Shown here: positions 53,549 through 64,000 of the stretch, one piece after another
How the letters are laid out: each line of letters starts with the position of its first letter
How positions within the stretch are numbered: position 1 is the stretch's first letter
Origin: Mytilisepta virgata
Taxonomy: Eukaryota > Mollusca > Bivalvia > Mytilida > Mytilidae
Assembly (NCBI GenBank): GCA_028015205.1
Contig: CM051513.1
Span: 50,542,341 to 50,606,340 of the forward strand
Direction: 5' to 3'
DNA length: 64,000 nt
The notes under the pieces: generated by a model
The model's database searches: none
What the model was told of the DNA's origin: nothing
What the model saw: only the letters and a program-made list of their open reading frames with translations
Translations under genes and position numbers: made by a program

Positions 53549-54663
53549 CATTTCATCAGTGGATACATCTTCGGTAGTAACGAACAGCCATATGACAATT
53601 GTGTCACGTTGACCTACATTTCACGCTTCATTGACTTTGGTTAAAATTTGCATTAACATCCATTTCTGGAATACTACAGCATATATAGACATGAAACTAT
53701 CAGTTGATACCACCTACTTGACAGGAAAGTTTATGGGAAGCCTGCCACAACATCCATATGGAGTTCCTGTTCCATGAATGACATGGCCGGTTCAATGTCT
53801 AATATTACATTATTTCCCGGGTTTAGCATTACAAAGCTTTTAAAATAATTATCACTGTCATTTATAACTGGGTGTAAATACGATACAGGAAGTACCCGTA
53901 AGAGATAACGTACACTCACGAGACATACACAGGTATGTATTGTTTATGTTAAACTTTACTTTCTTCTTAAAGAGAAATGTATAATGTGTCCATAATGAAT
54001 AAATAAAAGATCAACTAGTCCTTTTCGAACATTTTGGCTTATTGTTTCTGAAACTTCACATAATGGTAACAATGATTGCTGAAAACATGAAGGATACAAG
54101 TATAGTAATAATGGAATGGTTCCACGATTTGAAGTTCCCTAAATCTGAACCTTATTGGAACCGGAGTAACACTTAGCAAAATAGTACATTTAAAATATGT
54201 GCATGACAATAACAAACATTCATCATGCGTATCGTGCATGTAAAGTATATAATACTGACATAATATATATCTAGTTAGGTGACGCACGTACCCTAGGAAC
54301 AATATTATGATAAATTGTGTTGGGTACATCAAGTAAATACTTGTTACATTTATATGGTTCATGGGTGGAGATTGAACGATTTCTAAGATTTTCCACAAAG
54401 TAATAATTTATTGTTTCGTCATGTCTATAATTAAGTAACATCTCTATAACACAAACAATTTAAAAAAGATCCAGGTAATTTCATTTTTAACCGGATTTTC
54501 CACCTACAATATTGGTATAAGTTATATAGAATTAGTAGATCGGATGATCAAATTAAACTGTCTCAATTCACATAAATGTTAAGCTGTTAGTGGAGATTGT
54601 GTGGCATATACTATATAACACTTGTTAAAAATATTGTCTTTTCCAGATCTAACTTATTGAACA

Positions 54664-55116
54664 ATGAATATCCACGAGAGTGCAGGGTCATACAGTTTTT
54701 CTGAAACAATGACATCAACTGTGTCATCAGCTCCAACCCCATCAAACAGTCCTCAGTTGTCAGCGTCAGGATTATCCAAGATTGATAGGAAATTTTATAG
54801 TAATAATATTGAACTAAAGAAACCACCAAAACTGGTTGTATTAACCAAATGGCTTGCAACATTTGTACTCGGTGGTTTATTTCTTATTCTTCTTGTTTCC
54901 GGTAAACTCTCGTTGGTTGGAATAGCAGCCAAACTGACCGAGTCGGGAAATTGTTTCACTGAGCAGGCAGAATCAGCGGCAACAGAGTGCTGTACCAGTT
55001 TTGTTCTAATTCTTTTGATATTATTAATCCCAAACATTATCAACTTTACACGATTTACCGTGGGTAGTTTTCTGAGAAAGGACAGAAAATGGCCGACGAA
55101 AGGGAAAATACTAATG
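54664..55116 (+). CDS. Chitin synthase coding exon 1 (residues 1-151)
   Basis: Begins 17 nt after an acceptor (TTTTCCAG, 54646), so a 5' UTR exon lies upstream. A Ser/Thr-rich cytosolic head of 50 residues, then membrane segments near 57-79 and 112-128 ([14 protein letters not shown]). Donor ATG|GTGAGT, phase 0. Confidence 0.88.
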
Positions 55117-58100
55117 GTGAGTTAAGAATTATAATATTGTTCTACGAGGAAACAACCATTTGATTTTCATGTGGCAAGGAACTGGTCATAGATTCAAAAA
55201 ATCTTTTCCCAGCATACATGGGCCTTTATCTCACCATGTTTTTTTTTCCAAATTTACAATTACAGACTGTTCAAAGTAGATGTTTTATAACGTTCGAATT
55301 GGCGGTGTGAACTTTCATAAAAATGAATTAAATGCAAAAAAAACTTGTGCCAAATAAACAATATAGGAGACCTTGTCAATATATGGACTTTTTCGAAAGT
55401 AGGAAGATTTTATCAACGTTAAAGTAAATAATATGTATACATCACTCCAATTTCTTATACTGTGTCACAAAACAGGAAACATTATAAAATAACAATCCAA
55501 AGATATTAATATTAGATATAGTAAATTTATACTATCCTGTATACGACGCATTTCAAGGAGTTACCTCTCATAAAAATTAATAATTAAATAAAAAATGATA
55601 AAATGTCGTGCGTTTTAACTGCACTTTCCAGAAAGCCTTATCTTGAAGATCTACTTATATTTGACATAATTTATACATTGCCGTTGATTTCTGTCTATTT
55701 CCGTATGAGTCATAATCAAAGAATTTTTTGTTATCTCACTTTTTGAATATAAAAAAATAATTGAAAGTTTCAAGTGTTGCAATCATTGGACATACAAGAA
55801 TGGACCTTTTAAATATCCCTCGAAGTTCTATATTTACACGAGTTTTACAAGTAGAAAATCCCAACATTCATTTTATAATACCATTCATTGTAAAATTTTT
55901 TGTTCGTCTTTCTTTGGGTTAGACATTCTTTTAAGATTGAACAATTGAATTTCAAACATTGCAATTCCAAAATTTTTAATTATCCTGGAAGACTCTTAAA
56001 AGTTCATAGCAAATGTTAAAGTAACCAACGGTGAAATAGCAATTGCTTGGAACAATTGAATGTCAACATTGCAATTCCATATTTGGTAAAATCATAAAAG
56101 ACGAACAGACTATTAATGTTTGAGGGAAAATAGCAGCCATATGTTCTGGACATGTTCAATTAAAGAACAGTTGTTTGGAAAAATTGGAAAACATTAAAAT
56201 CCCATCTTTGGTATATTCCTTGAATAGCTCTATGATCTTCAATTTATAAATGAAGTACTTAGCAACCATTTTTCATTTCAGTCACCATTGGAATAGCAAT
56301 TGCTTGTAAGAATTCGTTGTTTCAGTAACATCAAGAGACAGTGTTAGGAACAATTAAATACTCTAACTTTTGGGGAATGTATTTTGATAATACATTCAAA
56401 AATGTATTTTAAATTGATAATACATCCAAATTATTTGCAATTTTGCCTTTAAATATTTCATATCCATTACATTTTTATTTTTTAGTGTGTAGTGGTAAGC
56501 ACTGTAGAATCTCTTGGCCTGTGTGTTTTTGCTCTGAAGATCTTACGGGTACAGAAGAGTGCTGGTGTTATGTTGTTGATGGACAGTGTATATATAGGAC
56601 ATGGTATCGTCACTCTGATCGAGACATACAGAAACAGAGTGGAGAATAATACCAACAATACAAGGATGATTGTATTTGTGATTTCCGTCATATCAACCTT
56701 ATTAGGATTTATATTGTCAGTTTACGTTTTGTTCACGAATCTGAAACAGTCATCCGACATCTGGCATGTTTTTGTAGCGATACCTTGTCTTTCTATATCA
56801 ATGTTACCATGGCTACATAGAAAAATTATATTGTCCAAGGAGACTGAGGTCACTGAAGCGTTTGAAACATCAGAAAGTAAGACACCATCAGGAATGAGCA
56901 GTCTGACTAACAGTCAAGTCAGTGATGATTACGGTGATTCAAGTGAAAAGTTTACACATAAACTGATGATCATTGCATCCTTTACAAAAATAGCAGCCAT
57001 TTTGATTTGTTGTTTCATCCTACAGGATGTAATTAATGGTTCGACTGGGCAGTCAATCAAAGGTTGGAGCGAAGGATGGAATCTGAGTCTGGATCGGTCT
57101 ACAAACGCTGGTCGTCAAACATATTTTTTCTTAATAAATGTTATAACCACTTTACTAGGGTATATAGTGGGGTTGTATGTCCTCAGAACACAAATGAATA
57201 TCGGAGGGTTTGCCGTACCTCTCATTCTGACAACACCTGCCTCATTTTTTATGTTGTACCAGAAAAATATTTGTGAAGGGTTGTATTTCGGAAAGAATTA
57301 TGGTGATCATATTTGCTACGATTCATCAACGAAAGATTTGGAATATCTTATTCCCGCCTTATTTGCACTGGTGCTCGGTCAGTTTCTATGTGCTGGATTA
57401 TATGTTGTGAAGAGTTCCACTATCGTTCTTCAGAAAGAGGTCAAGGTGAGTTATTTATCTTTCTTATTAATGTTTTATATTATAGGCAGCAGTAGCATAT
57501 TTCTTTATACACTCTAATGGTTGTCCATATTGTGTATGAGAATCAACGTACGTTCAGAACTATATATTAGAGTTGACACATTCGGGTCACTATCCATTAA
57601 TCGTGCGGTGTCCTTTTCTGGGTGGCTTACTCTTATCTACAACTTATCTTAAACCAATGAATGAATTTCCACAAATTTTCCGGGAATTCTTACTAGTCAA
57701 TGACATTGTCCCACTCTTACTCTTTTGGTAGACCCTAGGTCCCCGAGGGTATTCGCCAACCCAGTCGTCAGACATGATTATTCATTTATTTGTTACAGAT
57801 ATTACCAGTATTTAGCAATAAATTCAAAAATAATAGAAATACTAAGGGTTCATTCCTTGTATTGCACATGGTAGATCTCCTTAGCTGAAATTTAGCTTCC
57901 TGTTTCGGTCTGTTTGGTTATGAGTACTTCTTGTTTAAAATAAGTTTGGTATTTGGTCTTCCAAATGTTTCGGTTTTAATCCTGCTGATGAGAGATACCT
58001 CCTTGAAATGCGTCGTATACAGCATAGTATAAATTTACTATATCTAATATTAGTATCTTTTGATTGTTATTTTCATATTTTGGTTACTGTGGACAAAATT

Positions 58101-61100
58101 GTATAATGATAGTATATGATAACAATATCCTTACTATGCCGTGTTTATGGATAACAGTGTGTTATTGTATCTTTCCCAACACCAGTTATTCCGCATGCCT
58201 GTGTATATATCTTTTCCTATTTCAGTTATTCTGGATGCCTCTGTATAACAGTGTATTATTGTATATTTCCCTATTTTAGTTATTCTGGATGCCTCTGTAT
58301 AACAGTGTAATATTGGACCAATGGATGTTATTGGATAGACGCAGTCTTCTAACGGACGATAAACATGTGTATCCAGAGGAACATATAAAACGGACAAAAG
58401 TTTATATCTGTACAACTATGTACAGAGAGGTCAGTTTACATATCAAACGTACAAAACTTTATATATGTACAATAAATGTACAAAGAGGTCAGTTAGAAAA
58501 TCATACTGACAGAAGTTTATAAATTTATACAACGACGTAGAGAGGTTAGTTAACATATCAAACGGAGAAATCTTATATATTTACAACAATGTATTGAGAG
58601 CTCAGTTAAAAAATATTCCGAAGTTTCTCAGTGATACATTGTATATTGTAATCAGGATATTCTATAAGTAGTCCATAATTGTACGTCTAGAATAATTCTT
58701 GTAGACGGTAATATCAGAATATTCTGTAAAGTAGTCCATAATTGTATATCTAGAATAATTCCTGTAGAAGGTGATATCAGAATATATGTAAAGTAGTCTA
58801 TAATAGTACATCTAGAATAATTCCTGTAGATGGTAATATCAGAATATTCTTTAAAATAACCAACATGTGTATATCTATAGTGATACTTGTATAAAGTGAT
58901 ATAGTTCCAGACTATTTGCAGACGTTTTACATTTCAGACAAGGGATGAAATGAAACAACTCCTTGAATCCATAGCTTTAATTAATGCGGCCAAGCAGATT
59001 GGAACACGCCATTTTGAATCTCACATCATATTTGATGGCGGTATAACTGGGAATGTGATAGGCGACAGAGCCCTCCAGCTGCTCAGTCTCGTTCCAGAAG
59101 TTTTGAGTTAGTTAAATCTTAACGGTTCATGTTAAATCTGAAACAATCCGTTTCATGGTTATCTACCGATAATTCAATTCATGCTAATTAAATCCACTGA
59201 ACAGCAAATTTAATGGAATTGCCATATATTAATGTTGTTGTTAACGATTGTAAGTTAACAAAATATATACATGATTTTTAAACAGATAAAGAAACATTTA
59301 AGCATTAAAGTATAAATCAATATTTATTTTTATTAACAAAAAACAGAATTGATACTAATATTACTTTCAGAAACTGAATTTTTTTTATCATTCACAGAAA
59401 CTGGTGATGTTGACACTTGTACAAAGGCTGACTTTCCATATGGACTCCGCCTTAGTTGGGCATTACCGTTGTCCAAAGGGGAGGGTTGTGGACAACCCAT
59501 GACATTTGTTATACACTTAAAAGATGGCAGAAAGGTAGGTATTAAAGAAGCAAAGTTTAATACAGAGGTATAAGAAATGCCCCGTCACACATTGGTGTAG
59601 ACTTTAGACAGGAGGAAATGTACCGTCACACTTTGGTGTAGACCTAACAGAAGGAAATATCGCGCCAAATATTGGTTTAAACCTTAGACAGAAGGAAATG
59701 TTCTGTCATACATTGGTAGACTTAAGGCATGAGAAAAGGTTCCATCACATATTTTACAAACTTCATCACAAATTGATTGACCATTACAGTGTTCCAATAT
59801 CTAAGATGATGTTGGACCTGTTCACACTGTCGTAACCTTTCATGTGCCTCCACCGATTTGTGACTTCCCCCAGATTGACTTTGTTGAACTTCACGCTGGG
59901 TGCCGTATGCGGAACAGGAACTGCTTACCCTTCCGGAGCACCTGGGTTTTTATATGGGTTCGTGTTGTTCATTGTTTTTTTTTTAGTTTTCTGTGTTTAT
60001 TTGTTGTGCTTGTGGTTGTTCTTTTGTCTTCCCGGGTTAGTCTGTCCAATGGATTACAGAGTGAATATACCGTCGCCCATTGATAAAGACTTAAGATAGG
60101 AGAAAAGGTTTCATCACATATTTGTAAAGATTGGTGTAGACTTAACAGGCGGAAATGTATCGTCACAAATTTGTAAAGACTTAAGACATGAGGAAATGTT
60201 ACGTCACACACTGATGTAGACTTTAGACAACAAAATGTTCCATGGCGAAATGATATATACTTGAGACATAACGAACTGTTTCGTTAAACATTGGTACAGA
60301 CTTTGTACATGAAGAAATGTTCCATCACACTGGAATATACTTCAGACACAATTTTCCCTTGTACACTGACATATCCTTTATACATGAGGAAATGTACAGT
60401 TCACACATGGGCAGAAACTTTAGTCATGATGAAATGGTCTGTTAAACACTTGTACACATTCGACATGAGGAAATATTACATCACACACTGGGATAGACTT
60501 CTCTGTCGTAATTATTTTTGTGTTTTCTGATTTTTATGTTGATATTTTTGTTCGGGGTTATGTCTATGGGGTGGCGTTGATCGATTGATACGCATTGTTG
60601 ACCTTTCCTGAAATCCATTTTGTTGTTTCCATCTGGATTAGACATGACGAAAAGTTTTGTTAAACACTCGTACAGACTTTGGACATGAAGAAAGGGTCAA
60701 TCACAAAGGATGATACAATGCTCCTTCGTACGCTGATGTATTCTTTAACCATAAGGAAATGTTCCCTCACAACTGGTGTAGACTTTAGATAGGAAGAAAT
60801 GTTCCGATAACTAATGGTGTAGACTCGATGAGATATACAGACTATGTATAGAAATGTTCTATACTTTGCAACATCAATACTGATTACATAGAGTCAATTT
60901 ATCTGATGAGAAACATCTTTCAGCTATATCTTCTCTTATAGCATAGAGGAATTAAACAATTAAATAATTGCTTGGTATTATTCAAATTACTGTTTGGTAA
61001 TTAATGAAACACTGAGGGATACAGACTTTTTTTCTTCTGGTGACGCGGAACATATATGTATTTTTTACAATATTTAATTGATATATGCGTATGGTATGCC

Positions 61101-64000
61101 ATTGATTTAATGCAAGTTAATTTTCATATATAGTTTGATTAAGTATTATGACTTTAAGGCAAGTAAATCTTGTCCATTTTAGGTGAAAAACAAGAAAAGA
61201 TGGAGTCAAGTTATGTACATGTCGTATATCTTGGATTTCTTAGTAAGGGAAGATAGTAAAGGTAACTAGTAAGAGAAGATAGTAAAGGTAACTAGTAAGG
61301 GAAGATAGTAAAGTTAATTTTTATTTATTATACATGTACTTAGCTTAATATTGATTTTCGTTGCTTTTGTGGGAGCACTCAGTATAAACCCACGAAAACC
61401 AAATAGGTTTATATATATAAAATAGATTTTATGGCATTTTTAACACAATTGGCTAGATCGTAGCAGAAATTTTTAATGATTGATGGCACCAGAGAGAATT
61501 ACCATCTTGAGGCATTTTATCTGGAATAATACACTGGGCCTGGAATAAATTCTCTAGTCATTAATTTCTGTCTACTGCTCATTATTGCAGTTGACGATGA
61601 GACAGCGTTTATCTTGACGACTGATGCAGATGTGAAATTTACTCCACAATCTGTGGAAGCATTACTTGACTTAATGACACGTGATACTTCTGTTGGTGCA
61701 GTTTGCGCACGCACACATCCACTAGGAGAAGGACCACTCTTCTGGTATCAACAGTTTGAATATGCGATTGGGCATTGGTTTCAAAAAGTAAGTAATATCA
61801 CAAAAGCAATCCTTTTATTTGTTTAAATCAGTAGAAAAATTAACGTGAATTCCAATTGAATTTAACTTATACGCTCAATTTACATGGACTAAAAGTCAAC
61901 TTTTGAATTTCAGTCGAATCTCATATGCTCGAAATTTGTCTGTGTAGGTCAGGATCTAAAATTTTCCATGATTAAAAATAAATAAAAAATAACCACATCT
62001 GTAATCTTTCATTCAAGTATTGTTTCTCTCTGAATGTCTCCACTGTGTGTTCCTGGATGTTTCAGTGTGATGTATTATCTGTGGTGTGTATTTAAGGCTG
62101 CAGAACATGTACTGGGGTCTGTACTGTGTGCCCCAGGATGTTTCAGTGTGTACAGAGTGAAAGCCCTTAGAGATATCATTCCAACGTACTCCTCCAATGT
62201 AGAGAAAGGATTAGAATTTCTCACTAAAGATATGGGAGAAGATCGCTGGTTATGTACGCTCATGGTAAGTGTACTATATAAAACCCTTCAAATGATCAGG
62301 ACATATATGGTGGAATCTTTGAGACCGATAGAGTCGATTTAATCCAACCACAGATATTTTTGTTCGGGGTTATGTCTATGGGGTGTGTACAAGTTATACT
62401 GTCCTTACTCATAATATATTTTTGTATGTTGTGCCCCTAATGGTTGTCTTCATCGGGAGGAATGTTGGGAGTGTGGTAAATTATTTATCGTGACATTATT
62501 GACCTTTCCTGTTATCATTTTTTGTAAATAATAAAGCTTGTTGTCATGAAGTATTCTTTACAGACAAATCCTGCTATTCACTTCTGATTTAAGGTCTTTC
62601 TTTAAAAATAATGCGAAAGCATTTCATCATATTATTATGTAAATGATTTTTTTTAAATGTGTGGTTATCGGGCTAATGCTCTGTTATTTCATCTCGACTT
62701 TCTTCATGTTAAGAAATCTCTTTCTGTGGCTTCTTTTTTTTGATACACAAAAGTGGTCGAATGTTCATTCAGATAGAAATATATATTTATTGATTATGCC
62801 GAAAATTGGAAAGATGATTTTCGGTATTTTTGGTTGAGTACTTCTTGTTTAATATAAGTTTGGTTTTTGGTCTTCCAAATGTTTCGGTTTTAATGCTGCT
62901 GATGAGAGGTAACTCCTTGAAATGCGTCGTATACAGCATAGTATAAATTTACTATATCTAATATAAGTATCTTTGGATTGTTATTTGGAAGAGCAATTAT
63001 ATTGCTTATTAGCTCATCTGGCCAAATGCCATGTGAGCTTTTGTCATCACTTTGCGTCCGTCGTCCGTCCGTTAACTTTTCACATCTCTGAAACCACTGG
63101 GCCAAATGGAATTAAATTTGGCACGAAGCATGTGTATAAGGTCTTTTATAAAGTTTGCTTATTTCGTTCCGATAAACATGGCCACCATGGGCAATTATTG
63201 TTTCTGATTGGCTGACTTTTCAAAAATCTGCTTGTGTGAAACTGCTTGGCCAAATAGAACAAAACTTCTAGACAGGAAACATATATGGAAGGTCCTTTAT
63301 AAAGTTTCCTCATTTTGTCCCCATCGGACCACAAATATGGCCGTGATGGGCAGTTCTTGGTTCTGATTGGCTGATATTAAAAAAAAATCTTATCGGAATC
63401 CGCTTGGCCAAATGGAACAAAACTTGACATGTAAGGTCCTTTATAAAGTCTCCTGATCTCGTCCCGATCGGACTACAAATATAGCCGCCATGGGCAGTTC
63501 TTGTTTCTGATTGGCTGATATAAAACAGTCTTCTCCTCTGAAGTCGCTGGTCCAAATGGAACGAAACTTGGAGGGAAGCATCTATGGGAGATTCTTTACA
63601 AAGTTTCCTCATTTCGTCCCGATCGGACACCAAACATGGCAATCATGGGAAATTCCTGTTTCTCATTGGTTGATTAAAAAAAAATATCTGGAACTGCTTG
63701 GCCAAAACTGTCAGCCAAATTTGACAGTAAGCGTCTGTGGAACGTTTTTTATGAAATTGTTTTTTTTATCCTGATTGGACAACAAGCATGGCTGCCATGA
63801 GCAATTCTTGTTTATGATTGGCTGACATAAAGAAAAGTTCTCGTTCGCGTTTGGCCAAATGGAACGAAACTTGACAGGAAGCATCTGTGGGAGGTCTTTT
63901 TACAAAGTGTTCTCATTTTTTCCAGATCAGGTGACAAACATGGCTGCCATGGGCAATTCTTGTTTCTGATTGGTTGACTTAAAAGAAATTTTTCTGCAAC
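54664..64000 (+). CDS. Chitin synthase, 5' part (8 exons, runs off the window)
   Basis: A glycosyltransferase family 2 membrane enzyme that polymerises UDP-N-acetylglucosamine into chitin at the plasma membrane. Exons: 54664-55116, 56486-57445, 58280-58429, 58938-59106, 59398-59534, 61183-61261, 61591-61787, 62097-62264. GT-AG phases join exactly (2313 nt, 771 codons). About ten membrane segments fill residues 57-460. The catalytic part begins at [19 protein letters not shown] and has [32 protein letters not shown] (D661, D663), [31 protein letters not shown] and EDRWLCTL (763-770). The downstream QxxRW and later membrane segments are outside the window. An in-frame TGA at 54658 sits just before the ATG, so there is no myosin head as in some molluscan chitin synthases. 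I infer a role in shell matrix, radula, gut lining or other chitin; the sequence does not say which. Confidence 0.95.
55488..55578 (-). repeat. Dispersed repeat R, copy 4 (chitin synthase intron)
   Basis: Reverse complement of the 3' end of the repeat at 17424-17790, from ATGAGAGGTAACTCC to TCTTTGGATTGTT. It starts inside the hammerhead-like core. The rest of the intron (55117-56485) shows no other feature beyond AT-rich DNA with repeated TTGAATTTCAAACATTGCAA and AACAATTGAATGTCAACATT phrases. Confidence 0.7.
56486..57445 (+). CDS. Chitin synthase coding exon 2 (residues 152-471), membrane domain
   Basis: Begins [20 protein letters not shown], a conserved membrane block of animal chitin synthases (ESxGL). 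About eight hydrophobic segments lie near 152-170, 176-197, 212-234, 244-261, 312-331, 363-384, 392-408 and 437-460. A Ser/Thr-rich loop (265-305) separates them. Donor AAG|GTGAGT, phase 0. Confidence 0.9.
57728..58078 (+). repeat. Dispersed repeat R, copy 2, with hammerhead-like core
   Basis: Near full-length match to 17424-17790. The core is at 57985-58026 (CTGATGA, GAAA, TGC/GCA stem, ATA). The stem II side has GAGA in place of GAGG. Confidence 0.7.
58137..58315 (+). repeat. Tandem copies of the exon 3 acceptor border
   Basis: Four units each run from TTATTCTGGATGCCTCTGTA to a pyrimidine tract. The last is the start of exon 3 itself. Acceptor AGs end the units at 58185, 58225 and 58279. 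Unit lengths are about 49, 40 and 54 bp. The 54-bp unit is in frame with the exon but ends in TAG. Confidence 0.9.
58280..58429 (+). CDS. Chitin synthase coding exon 3 (residues 472-521)
   Basis: Encodes [20 protein letters not shown] and [16 protein letters not shown], the entry to the catalytic domain. Acceptor CTATTTTAG, donor GAG|GTCAGT, phase 0 at both ends. Both borders are tandemly duplicated in the flanking introns (58137-58279 and 58382-58610). Confidence 0.92.
58382..58610 (+). repeat. Tandem copies of the exon 3 donor border
   Basis: Four units of 57-58 bp (58382, 58439, 58497, 58554). The first spans the real exon end and GTCAGT. Each has AAACGNACAAAA, TTTATATATGTACAA and GAGAGGTCAGTT versions. 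Donor GTs persist in units 2 and 3 (58488, 58545) and are lost in unit 4 (GAGCTCAGTT). Confidence 0.9.
58648..58905 (+). repeat. ~63-bp tandem repeat, four copies (chitin synthase intron)
   Basis: Unit AGTAGTCCATAATTGTACGT, CTAGAATAATTCTTGTAGAC, GGTAATATCAGAATATTCT. It directly follows the exon-border copies. Confidence 0.85.
58938..59106 (+). CDS. Chitin synthase coding exon 4 (residues 522-578)
   Basis: Encodes [20 protein letters not shown] and [13 protein letters not shown] placed the donor at TTGA|GTTAGT (phase 1) because it keeps the frame into the next exon. Confidence 0.88.
59398..59534 (+). CDS. Chitin synthase coding exon 5 (residues 578-623)
   Basis: Encodes [20 protein letters not shown] and [10 protein letters not shown]. 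The acceptor CATTCACAG is preceded by a near copy at 59361-59370 (TTACTTTCAG, followed by the same AAACTG), which would lead to a stop if used. Donor AAG|GTAGGT, phase 0. Confidence 0.88.
59850..60055 (+). repeat. Dispersed mussel-type repeat inserted in the minisatellite
   Basis: Contains ACGCTGGGTGCCGTATGCGG and CTTACCCTTCCGGAGCACCT, then GGGTTCGTGTTGTTCATTG, phrases I recognise as a common mussel repeat. The short open frames here are not genes. Confidence 0.55.
60515..60645 (+). repeat. Dispersed repeat fragment (two copies in window)
   Basis: TATTTTTGTTCGGGGTTATG, TCTATGGGGTG occurs at 60545 and again at 62354. It interrupts the degenerate minisatellite. Confidence 0.6.
61183..61261 (+). 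CDS. Chitin synthase coding exon 6 (residues 624-650)
   Basis: Encodes [20 protein letters not shown] and VREDSK, conserved in the family. Donor AAAG|GTAACT (phase 1) is required by the next exon. An alternative GTAAGG lies within at 61243. The donor region is tandemly repeated (61242-61319). Confidence 0.87.
61242..61319 (+). repeat. Tandem copies of the exon 6 donor border
   Basis: Three 26-bp units (61242, 61268, 61294): AGTAAGGGAAGATAGTAAAG, GTAACT. The first contains the end of exon 6 and its donor, the second keeps the same donor, and the third is changed to GTTAATT. Confidence 0.92.
61591..61787 (+). CDS. Chitin synthase coding exon 7 (residues 650-715)
   Basis: Holds the catalytic core: [39 protein letters not shown] and IGHWFQK. 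Acceptor TTATTGCAG, donor AAA|GTAAGT. Confidence 0.95.
62036..62073 (+). repeat. Partial copy of exon 8 in the preceding intron
   Basis: GTCTCCACTGTGTGTTCCTG, GATGTTTCAGTGTG matches exon 8 at 62117-62154 (GTCTGTACTGTGTGCCCCAG, GATGTTTCAGTGTG), 81 bp downstream. The copy would read LCVPGCFSV, mirroring LCAPGCFSV of the real exon. Confidence 0.8.
62097..62264 (+). CDS. Chitin synthase coding exon 8 (residues 716-771)
   Basis: Begins [20 protein letters not shown] and ends [10 protein letters not shown], with the ED of the third catalytic motif. The acceptor GTGTATTTAAG is poor in pyrimidines. Donor ATG|GTAAGT, phase 0. The next exon is beyond the window or not recognisable in 62265-64000. Confidence 0.93.
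62818..62990 (+). repeat. Dispersed repeat R, copy 3, with hammerhead-like core
   Basis: 5'-truncated copy starting at TTTTCGGTATTTTTGGTTGA. The core at 62899-62940 is identical to that of copy 1. Confidence 0.7.
63008..64000 (+). mobile_element. AGCTCACCTG hairpin element (family A), runs off the window
   Basis: Starts TTAGCTCATCTGGCCAAATG with partner GCCATGTGAGCT, then GCGTCCGTCGTCCGTCCGTT. At least six ~120-155-bp blocks follow with TTGGCCAAATGGAACGAAAC, TTGACAGGAAGCATCT, TTTCCTCATTTCGTCCCGAT and ATGGGCAGTTCTTGTTTCTG. The 3' end is not in the window. Confidence 0.8.

Larger units (their letters stand above)
59560..60850 (+). repeat. Degenerate ~45-60-bp minisatellite (chitin synthase intron)
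   Basis: Many diverged units with a GACTTWAGACATGAGGAAAT, GTTCCRTCACACATTGGTGT pattern. They are interrupted by dispersed repeats at 59850-60055 and 60515-60645. The divergence suggests an old array. Confidence 0.75.

Noticed and set aside
59842..60099. 85-residue hydrophobic ORF
   Set aside because: It falls in a dispersed mussel repeat within a chitin synthase intron.
61243..61248. GTAAGG as the donor of chitin synthase exon 6
   Set aside because: It looks stronger than GTAACT at 61262, but only the latter gives the phase needed to join the conserved [14 protein letters not shown] exon.

Overview
The window is eukaryotic, AT-rich and repeat-dense. It carries two intron-containing animal genes on the plus strand plus one complete non-LTR retrotransposon. 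Chitin synthase, coronin, and several dispersed repeats that I recognise from mussel sequences (the 13.8, 24.5 and 59.9 kb segments and the AGCTCACCTG hairpin elements) point to a bivalve mollusc, most likely a Mytilus-like mussel. The organism assignment is inference.

Layout: 0-9.6 kb is dominated by a full-length LINE (350-7108) with two intact, ATGA-overlapping ORFs and a 15-bp target-site duplication. It is followed by a satellite array built from the same 3'-tail hairpin sequence (7360-8492) and by a second copy of only the LINE 5' region (8616-9558). 9.6-25 kb shows no convincing protein gene. It holds a LINE relic split by a hairpin element, a TA-flanked MITE, two further hairpin elements, SINEs, a 48-bp satellite of about 27 copies and assorted dispersed repeats.

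25.1-44.1 kb is a coronin gene. Twelve coding exons give a 580-residue WD40 protein with a C-terminal coiled coil, closest in motif content to the coronin-2 type. Its introns hold minisatellites, a SINE, hairpin elements, a TTAA MITE and a LINE relic with a fold-back. 44.1-54.6 kb is probable 3' UTR followed by repeats, including a 280-bp palindromic GATATC array.

54.66 kb to the window edge is the 5' part of a chitin synthase gene without a myosin head: eight exons, 771 codons seen, catalytic domain running off the edge. Its exon 3 is bracketed by tandem copies of its own splice borders (three acceptors upstream, degraded donor copies downstream). Exon 6's donor and part of exon 8 are also locally duplicated. 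This recurrent duplication of exon borders is the most unusual structure in the window.

The two cellular genes look unrelated in function (actin regulation; chitin synthesis at the membrane). Nothing in the sequence suggests they are co-regulated beyond lying on the same strand.
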